Assembly (NCBI GenBank): GCA_026826555.1
Contig: JAKSZT010054399.1
Coordinates: forward strand, 3,601,627-3,665,626
Direction of reading: 5' to 3'
Length of the DNA: 64,000 nucleotides
Source of the DNA: Tolypeutes matacus
Lineage: Eukaryota > Chordata > Mammalia > Cingulata > Chlamyphoridae
This document shows positions 57,546 to 64,000 of the stretch, one piece after another. Each line of letters opens with the position of its first letter. Position 1 is the stretch's first letter. The notes beneath the pieces were generated by a model, which saw nothing but the letters and a program-made list of their open reading frames with translations, did no database searches and was not told the DNA's origin. The position numbers and the translations under genes were made by a program.

Positions 57546-57857
57546 TAAAGTAAAGAAGTTTAAGTATCCCACCCCTGAGGGGTAACCACCGTTACTGTTA
57601 GTGATTTGGTATGTGTCCTTTGTTTGCATACACACATATAGGTTTAAAAAATTAATTATAATGCTTATATTATTTCACAACTTGCTTTTTATCCCAATCA
57701 ATTATATGTCCTGAGTAGTTTCACTATCAGAACAAACAGATCTACCTACTTGCTGCATAATATTCCATGGTATGACTAGAACAAATTTATCAAACCACCC
57801 TTCTAATTTTAGATATATTATCTATTTTCTATATTATAAATAATGCTGTAATACCTA

Positions 57858-58431
57858 CAGTTGATCATCATTATTTATGGATTCTACTTTCACAGTCATT
57901 CAGGGACAGGCTCAGAGTGGCAAAAAATTTGAGTCACCTGAAGTGCACATTCCCAACTGAAGCCAAACATGGTGACATTCTGCCTTCTTGTTTCAGCACT
58001 CATACAGTAAACAAGTGTTCTTTTTGCAGTGTATTAGTGCCATGTTTTTTGCATTCTTTGTGCTTTTTGTTTGTGATTTTGCTGTTTAAAATAGTCACCA
58101 AGTGTAGTGCTGAAGTGCTGTCTAGTGTTCCTAAGAGCAAGAAGGCTGTGATGTGTTTTATGGAGAAAATACTCATCCCGGCATGAATTATAGAGGTTGG
58201 CCAAGAGTTCAGTGTTAATGAACCAACAATAAATATTAAATAAGGAGTCTTTAAATAGAAACATACCTAAAACAAGGTTATATATTGATCAGTTGCTCAA
58301 AATGTTGTGACCAGAGGCTCTCAGGAACCTAACCCTGTATTTCCCTTAGGAGCAATAGTTCAGTATTCACTAATTCAGTGTTTGCCGCAATTTTATAGAA
58401 CACAATTACTACAAATAATGAGAGTCAATAG
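57858..58431 (-). mobile_element. Non-autonomous Tigger-like DNA transposon
   Basis: 574 bp with inverted ends: left CAGTTGATCATCATTATTTA and right ATAATGAGAGTCAATAG, whose complement is CTATTGACTCTCATTAT. TA precedes the left end. The interior (AGAGCAAGAAGGCTGTGATG, AACCTAACCCTGTATTTCCC) is typical of short Tigger-derived elements with no transposase. Confidence 0.75.
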
Positions 58432-58459
58432 TCTATATATAAACAGCCTCATGCACGTG

Positions 58460-58715
58460 TGTGAGGCATTATGAATGATTAAATGTATGGGCTGTGGGGT
58501 CAGACTGCCTGGATTTAAATCCTGGCTTCACTAATTTCTAGCTGTGAAAACTTGAAGAAGTTACTTAACTTCCCTAAGCCTCCTTCTGGAAAATGGAGAT
58601 ATCAGTAGTACCTTGTGAAGCAAATGAGATACTCTATGTAAATCACCGGGCATGGGATCTGATACATAGGAAGCGCATAGTTAAGGTTAGCTATTATTGT
58701 TATCATTGAAATCAA
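58460..58715 (+). repeat. MIR SINE, well preserved
   Basis: GGGGTCAGACTGCCTGGATT, TAAATCCTGGCTTCACTAAT, GTTACTTAACTTCCCTAAGC, GGAAGCGCATAGTTAAGGTT: full MIR order including the tRNA-related B-box area. Confidence 0.9.
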
Positions 58716-59010
58716 TTTCTAGGTACAAGGGGTGTTTGCCTTTTAAACTTTGATAGTTGCTGCCAATCGCCTTCCAGAAAAAGAATGGTTACACTCTCCC
58801 CAAGAGTACCCTTTTACCCACACCCTGACTACTGCTGGCTCTTTTTAACTTTTACCAACCCAATGACGAAAAGAAGTTACTCATCGCTGTTTTAATTTGC
58901 ATTTCTCATATTACTAGCAAGACTTTTCATTGTCTATCAGCCATTTGTATTGCTAATACATGAATTACTATATGCTTTTAAGATATTAAACTGGGTCTAA
59001 CATGCATGAA

Positions 59011-59647
59011 ATAAACATTTTATTCTAGTTTGGTATTTTTCTAAATTTTTAAGTGTTTTTTTAAATGTCTTTTGAGGTATAGAATTTTATGGTTGTGTGT
59101 TTTGTTTTGTTTTTCAGTGTAGCCAAATCTGTCCAATTTTTTTGTCATTGCTTCGGATTCTATTTTAGGAAATGTTTTGTTCAGGATTTCTGATGTCCAT
59201 TTAGATTTTCTATTCAGAAAAGTGTCACTTCTGGGCTTGGGGAACACTGTGGGTTTTTTCTCTTGCATACCCTGGCTTCCTGGACATTATTGTCAGCTAT
59301 TAACTCCTTGGTCTGAAAAAGGCTTGTACAGTCCACCCTGGGACCATGAAATTGTGTCAAGATGTCCCCCCTAGAACAGGTCCCCTGAGCTGAAAGAGGG
59401 CGGCTCTCTGGTGTTCCATGAGTTCTATGTTTACTCAGCTCATACTTAGCACTGGGAGACTGGAATGAATAAGACGTGTACCTGCCTTGGAGGGCTTACA
59501 GGATAGTAAAGGAGGCAGACACATAAGCAGGTTAATTTCAGCTTTTCTCCTATGCTGATTAACAGCCTACTGCACACTCATAAAACTTTTAAAGGTAGGT
59601 ATGTTGATAGCTAGATTTCATTTAGTTATTACAGAAATATAGTTTGT
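59011..59647. other. Intergenic sequence, weak L1 likeness
   Basis: About 59040-59230 resembles reversed old L1 ORF2 (TTTTTTTGTCATTGCTTCGG). The rest is unassigned and holds no gene. Confidence 0.35.
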
Positions 59648-59662
59648 AAAAATGGATCTAAG

Positions 59663-60105
59663 TGGGAAGCAGATGTGGCTCCCATCCACCATATAGGAGG
59701 TCCAGGGTTTGGTTCCTGGGGCCTCCTGGTAAAGGCAAGCTGGCCCACATGGCGAGCTGGCCCAAGTGGAGTGCTGGCCCGCTCAGAGTGCTGGCCCACA
59801 CGTAGAGCTGGCACAGCAAGATAATGCAACAAAAAGAGATTCAGAGGAGACACAATAAGAGACACAGCAGACCGGGGAGCTGAGGTGGCACAAGAGATTG
59901 AGTGCCTCTCTCCCACTCCAGAAGGTCCCAGGATCAGTTCCCAGTGCCGCCTAAAGAGAAGAACAAGCAGACACAGAAGAACACACAGCAAATGGACACA
60001 GAGAACAGACAATGAGCGGGCGGGATGGGGGGAGAAATAAATAAATAAATCTTTAAAAAAAAAAAAAAAAGTAATGTTCTTAAATGAATCAGAAGAAATT
60101 TTTTA
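59663..60105 (+). mobile_element. Dimeric DAS-type SINE with long linker
   Basis: First head GGGAAGCAGATGTGGCTCCC, a linker of repeated GAGCTGGCCC/GTGCTGGCCC units, second head GGGAGCTGAGGTGGCACAAG (about 59876), and an AATAAATAAATA tail. The duplication AAAAATGGATCTAAG is at 59648-59662 and 60106-60120. Confidence 0.93.
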
Positions 60106-60148
60106 AAAAATGGATCTAAGATTTCACAACCACCAAAGAATTACCTTC

Positions 60149-61027
60149 TGTGGTGGCTTGGAGTTATGTACTCCAGGAAAACATGTTCTTACTTTTAATC
60201 CATTCCTGTGGGTATGAACCCATTGCAGGACCTTTTGATGAGGTGACTTCAGTTAAGGTGTGGCCCAGCTGAAGAGGATGGGTCTCAATCCTATTAGTGA
60301 GAAAGCCATGGGAAGAAGCTGGAAGTCAATGGAACCCAGAGTAGCCAGGAGAGGCCACCATGTGCACTGCCATATGACAGAGGAGCCAAGGACCAAGGAT
60401 CTCTGGCAGCCAGCCCCAGAACGCCGCAGCCTTAAGGGAGAAGGCATTGCCTTACCAACACCTTGATTTTTTTTTTTTTTTTAAAGATTTATTTATTTAC
60501 TTTATCCATTTTAAACCCCCCCTTCCCCATTTACTGTTTTTGTGTCCATTCGCTGGGCAATTCTCTGTGTCTGTTTCCTGCCATCTCTTCTCATCCTCCT
60601 CCTCCAGTCTTCACCAGGATTCGATCCTGGAGACCTCCGATGTAGGAGAGATGTATCCTGCCACCTGCGCCACCTGGGTTCCTGGTTTTCGGAGCTTTCG
60701 GAGCATCTTGTCTTGTCTCTCCCCTGCGTCTCTCTCCTGTTACGTCATCATCTTGCTGCATGGCTCCCGGGGCCCGGCGGCTCACCGGCACACAAAGCCT
60801 GGCAGCCCATGCGCCTTCTATATATATTTAATTTTACCGGGAGGTCCCGGGGATCGAACCCAGGTCCCTCCATATGGCAGACAGACGCCCAACCATTTGA
60901 GCCACATCCGCCCCCAACACCTTGATCTTGGAGTTCTCCAACTCTCAAAACCATCAGCCAATAAATTCCCATTGTTTAAGCCAACCCTTTGTATGGTATT
61001 TGTTTTAACAACCAGGAAGCTAAAACA
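60149..61027 (+). mobile_element. Solo LTR (xenarthran MaLR/ERVL-like) interrupted by a SINE
   Basis: TGTGGTGGCTTGGAGTTATG ... GGAAGCTAAAACA, TG...CA, with a 5-bp duplication CCTTC at 60144-60148 and 61028-61032. AATAAATTCCCATTGTTTAA near 60960 is the polyadenylation region and matches the LTR at 33177-34699. About 420 bp without the SINE. Confidence 0.85.
60468..60913 (-). mobile_element. Dimeric DAS-type SINE inside the solo LTR
   Basis: T-run, AAAGATTTATTTATTTACTT, two reversed heads (about 60590-60680 and 60835-60910), and end TTTGAGCCACATCCGCCC. A perfect 13-bp duplication CCAACACCTTGAT is at 60455-60467 and 60914-60926. A long plus-strand open frame (60447-61151) is only read-through of this SINE and the LTR. 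Confidence 0.95.
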
Positions 61028-61279
61028 CCTTCTAAATGAGACAAATAAAAATAGCGTGGTGTACAGAAGGAGACTTGGACAGGAGTCAGTTCCTTGGATT
61101 CTAATTTGGGTTGTGCCAGGAACAAGCTGTATGACCCAGAGTAATCACTAAACCTCTGTGCTTGATTCTTTCCTCACTGGCTTTCAGGGTTTTGGAGTAA
61201 GGGAAATGGTAAGTGGAGGGAAGGGGAGGGCAGAGATGCATGAGGATTTTCCGATGTTGTTTCATTCTCATTTTTAAAT

Positions 61280-61550
61280 GTCACCCTGAAAAAACACTGG
61301 CCTTTAGACAAAATCCATACTTGGTTTACAAGCTGCTTTGTGATCTGCCTCCTGCCCCCATGGCAGCCTGTCTCTCAACTACTTGATTCTGTTCCCAGAA
61401 TGGCCATGGGTCCTCTTCGTGTGCTACCTTTGTGTGGGGCCTGGCCTTCTTCCCATCACCTCTTCACCCACCTACCTCCCATTCATGACTCCACTCAAGC
61501 CTCAGCAGCAGGAGGCCTTTCTTGTCCCCCCTGCTAAGATCACTTAGTCT
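61280..61550 (+). mobile_element. L2 LINE fragment
   Basis: ACAAGCTGCTTTGTGATCTG, TGGGGCCTGGCCTTCTTCCC, CATGACTCCACTCAAGCCTC in L2 order. Confidence 0.65.
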
Positions 61551-61712
61551 GGATCATTCATCTTTCCCATGGGCTAAGACAGTTCCAAAGGCTTTTTGTA
61601 GACCTCAATTGAGTCTTGCTGAGGTCCTTAGAAGCCCCACCTTCATGCTACTAAGAATGTTAAAATGCATCCATATCCCAAATTAAATATAATTTCATGG
61701 TGTAAATTTTTT

Positions 61713-61935
61713 ATTTTATTATTATTATTTTTTTGAGGCACCAGGGCCGGGGATCGAACCCAGGACCTTGTGTGTGGAAAGCTGGCGATCAACCACTGAG
61801 CCACATTGGCACCCCTGAGTTGGATTTTCCATTTGTTTGCTTGTTGTTTGTTTTTTTTGGAGGCATCGGGCACTGAACCTGCGACCTCCCATGTGGGAAG
61901 CAGCCACTCAACTACTTGAGCCACATCTGCAACCT
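61713..61935 (-). mobile_element. Pair of tRNA-like SINE heads
   Basis: Two reversed heads: GGGGATCGAACCCAGGACC ... CAACCACTGAGCCACATTGG and GGGCACTGAACCTGCGACC ... CTACTTGAGCCACATCTGC. Flanked by GGTGTAAATTTTTT at 61699-61712 and 61936-61949. Their sequence differs from the other SINEs, so they may be another tRNA-derived family or a diverged subfamily. Confidence 0.8.
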
Positions 61936-61949
61936 GGTGTAAATTTTTT

Positions 61950-62312
61950 TTTAAGATTTATTTACTTATTTATTCCCCCCACCCCCACCCCCATTTGTTT
62001 TGTGCTCACTGTCTGCTCTCGGTGTGTCCTTTTGTGCCTGCTTGTCTTCTCTTTGGGCAGCACATGGGAACCAATCCTGGGATCTTCCGGAGTGGGAGAG
62101 AGGTGCTCAATCTCTTGTGCCACCTCAGCTCCCTGCACTGCTGTGTCTCTTATTGTCTCTCCCCTGTGTCTCTATTTTTTGCGTCATCTTGCTGCGCCAG
62201 CTCTCTGTGAGGGCCAGCTTGCCTTTCATCAGGAGGCCCTGGGAATCGAACCCTGGACCTCCTATATGGTAGATGGGAGCCCAATCACTTGAGCCACATC
62301 CATTTCCCTGTA
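61950..62312 (-). mobile_element. Dimeric DAS-type SINE next to the previous pair
   Basis: AAGATTTATTTACTTATTTA, two reversed heads ending GTGCCACCTCAGCTCCC and GAGCCACATCCATTTCCC. It inserted in the duplicated T-rich flank of the preceding SINE. Confidence 0.88.
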
Positions 62313-62689
62313 CATATTTTTGAAAGGATTTGTTTTATAATGCTGCTTTGGAAATTGATGATGTCATTGTTTTAATTCACAATTGCTTCTATCAGCAATA
62401 ATTGTGTATATCTGGGAATTGTAGGATAGTGGATAGATCTAGTTTACAAATTGTTTTCAGATGTAATCACTTTTTATAAATGCTAAAGTTAATTGGATGC
62501 GGTTGACATAATATGACATTTTGTAGACATTTAATTAAATAATTATATATTTGATATTGCCATTTTCTTTTCATATTTTGGACACAAGACTTTTTTATTT
62601 TCAGGACTCAAACATTTTCATAGTTCCTGGGAGATTTTGTGGACCTTAAGCTTCTTATAATGGTATGAAGCAAACACCCCCATGGCATT

Positions 62690-62875
62690 CTGAGACCATT
62701 TCTATTGTATTGTAGAATTTAGTATCCTCCCCTCTGTAATTGTCATTTATTTGTCTTTCTCTCACAAGCCTGAAAATTCCTTGCAGACCTAGACTCTATC
62801 TTATCTCTTTCTTTTGTTTTCCACCCAGAGCACAAAGTCTGACAGGCAGCTGGTATTCCATAAAGACCCATGTAA
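62690..62875 (+). repeat. L2 LINE 3' end
   Basis: TTATTTGTCTTTCTCTCACA, AAATTCCTTGCAGACCTAGA, CACCCAGAGCACAAAGTCTG, TCCATAAAGACCCATGTAAT. Confidence 0.65.
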
Positions 62876-62879
62876 TGAA

Positions 62880-63285
62880 CAAATGAGCAAGTTTTTACAC
62901 GTTCTTCCATTACTATGATAATAATAAGTCTACTTTGGTCCATGAGGGAGGGAAGAATAGGTGGACAATAGAGCATTTTTAGGGCATTGTAATTGTTCTG
63001 CATGATACTGCAATAGCAGATACAAGCCATTGTACATTTTGTCAAAACATATAAAATTGTGTTGTGCAAAGTGTAAACCATAATGTAAACTATAGACCTT
63101 GGCTAATAGCAATGCTTCAATATTTGTTCATCAATTGTAACAAATGTACCACACTAAAGTAAGATATTATTAATAGGGGAAAATTGATGGGGAGAGGGTG
63201 GGGTATATGGGAATCCTCTATACTTCCAATGTAACTTTTTGTAATCTAAAACTTCTTTAAAAATAAAGTATATTATATGAAAAAA
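62880..63285 (+). mobile_element. L1M 3' end
   Basis: GAGCATTTTTAGGGCATTGT, GCATGATACTGCAATAGCAG, CATCAATTGTAACAAATGTA, GGGTGGGGTATATGGGAATC, CTTCTTTAAAAATAAAGTAT and an A-run. Confidence 0.88.
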
Positions 63286-63639
63286 ATTGCTAAGCATGAC
63301 AACAATTAACATTTATACTTTAAATCTTAGATGCAGTGAACAACTAAACACAAAATCAATGAGCAACCCAAATTCTTCATATTATAAAGTCAAAAACACT
63401 TGGCATTTGGTTTTTCTTAAGAGAAGAAGCAGACTCTAATTGTTGGTAAATACTTCCATCTCTCTTGCCCTTTCCCCTAGGCCTTGGATTGGGTTCAGGT
63501 TAAGGGTTTAGAATAAATGCTAGAGAAAAAAAAAGTCAGGGAGGAAAAAAACATCCAGCGGACTCAGGAAAGAAGTGGACATGTTAGGAGGTGGAAGGAG
63601 AAATGAAAGAAGACACTGCCTATATAATAACAATGGAAT

Positions 63640-63860
63640 GATGATGAGATAATAAACAAGCAAGCAACCAAGCATGTATTGAGAATTTGCTAGTGCCCAA
63701 AACAGTGGTAAATGCTTTGCCTGCATTATCTCCTTCTTGCCTCATGTCAGCTCTGCAATGTAGTTATCATCCCCACTATACCGATAGAGAAACTCGGGCT
63801 TAAAGAGATTAAGTGAAGGTGAAGGTGAAGGTTACACAGCTGGTAATGGTGGACCTGGGA
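63640..63860 (-). repeat. MIR SINE
   Basis: GAATTTGCTAGTGCCCAAAA, CATTATCTCCTTCTTGCCTC, CGATAGAGAAACTCGGGCTT, GTTACACAGCTGGTAATGGT. A GTGAAG triplet expansion sits inside it at about 63812-63829. Confidence 0.78.
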
Positions 63861-64000
63861 TTTGGGGAGTAGGTGGCCCCAGACTCACACACATAGTAAC
63901 CACAGCCTCTCTAGCAAGTTGGACTCATTGTCTATCACCAGATTATGGGCCTCTTAAAGGAAGCTTTTCATCTTAGGTAGCTTTTAAAATGGATGGATAT

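Larger units (their letters stand above)
57560..59010 (-). mobile_element. Old L1M, interrupted by a Tigger and a MIR
   Basis: Reversed L1M landmarks before (GGTAACCACCGTTACTGTTA, CTGCATAATATTCCATGGTA, ATTATAAATAATGCTGTAAT) and after the insertions (TGCCAATCGCCTTCCAGAAA, GTTTTAATTTGCATTTCTCA, CAGCCATTTGTATTGC). Confidence 0.65.

Noticed and set aside
60447..61151. Longest open frame of the window (234 codons, +)
   Set aside because: It reads through a minus-strand dimeric SINE and the end of a solo LTR; no protein family likeness and no independent coding signal.
1..64000. tRNA genes at the many GGTTCGATCCC-like motifs
   Set aside because: These are SINE heads: they continue into SINE bodies with A-rich tails and target-site duplications, and lack a complete cloverleaf with matching acceptor stem.
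1..64000. CRISPR arrays, operons, bacterial or phage features
   Set aside because: The sequence is a mammalian intron/intergenic region; repeated units are SINEs, LINEs and microsatellites, with no regular direct-repeat/spacer pattern.

Overview
The window is mammalian nuclear DNA, almost certainly from a xenarthran (sloth, anteater or armadillo). It is AT-rich, has canonical GT-AG introns, and is full of L1 and L2 LINEs, MIR, Tigger DNA transposons and LTRs. The lineage clue is at least fourteen tRNA-derived SINE insertions whose heads read like GATGTGGCTCAA...GGTTCAATCCC..., the DAS-type SINEs of Xenarthra. The long dimeric SINE forms look more pilosan (sloth/anteater) than armadillo to me, but that is an impression.

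Only one functional protein-coding gene is visible: MCUR1 (CCDC90A), the mitochondrial calcium uniporter regulator, on the + strand. Its exons 2 to 9 lie between 17340 and 28284 with intact frame (220 full codons plus stop), consistent intron phases and conserved GT-AG junctions. The GC-rich first exon, carrying the N-terminus, is not in the window; positions 1-17339 are read as intron 1.

Region by region. 1-3394: intron 1 with a dimeric SINE and old L2/MIR-like debris. 3395-16965: a nested LINE complex. A minus-strand L1 is split by a near full-length minus-strand L1 (which itself holds a solo LTR, an L1 fragment and a SINE) and by a plus-strand L1 derivative that keeps ORF1 and the endonuclease region but stops where reverse transcriptase should begin. 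16967-17258: an L1 3' end just before exon 2. 17340-28284: MCUR1 exons 2-9, with introns holding MIR, L1 and SINE insertions. 28285-64000: gene-free downstream DNA. It holds an internally deleted Tigger1, two solo LTRs of one xenarthran family (one interrupted by an L1, one by a SINE), an MRPS33 processed pseudogene inside a larger L2 block, an antisense MaLR-like LTR, a CpG/GC-rich block at about 40.9-41.5 kb, several L1/L2/MIR fragments and a cluster of SINEs at 59.6-62.3 kb.

The most unusual points are the RT-less L1 derivative with its own target-site duplication, the 99-nt uninterrupted pyrimidine tract before MCUR1 exon 6 (which forces a distant branch point), the AATAAA that overlaps the MCUR1 stop codon, and the depth of dated nesting shown by target-site duplications. 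No computation or database search was available. Family names come from recognition and every boundary from reading the sequence.
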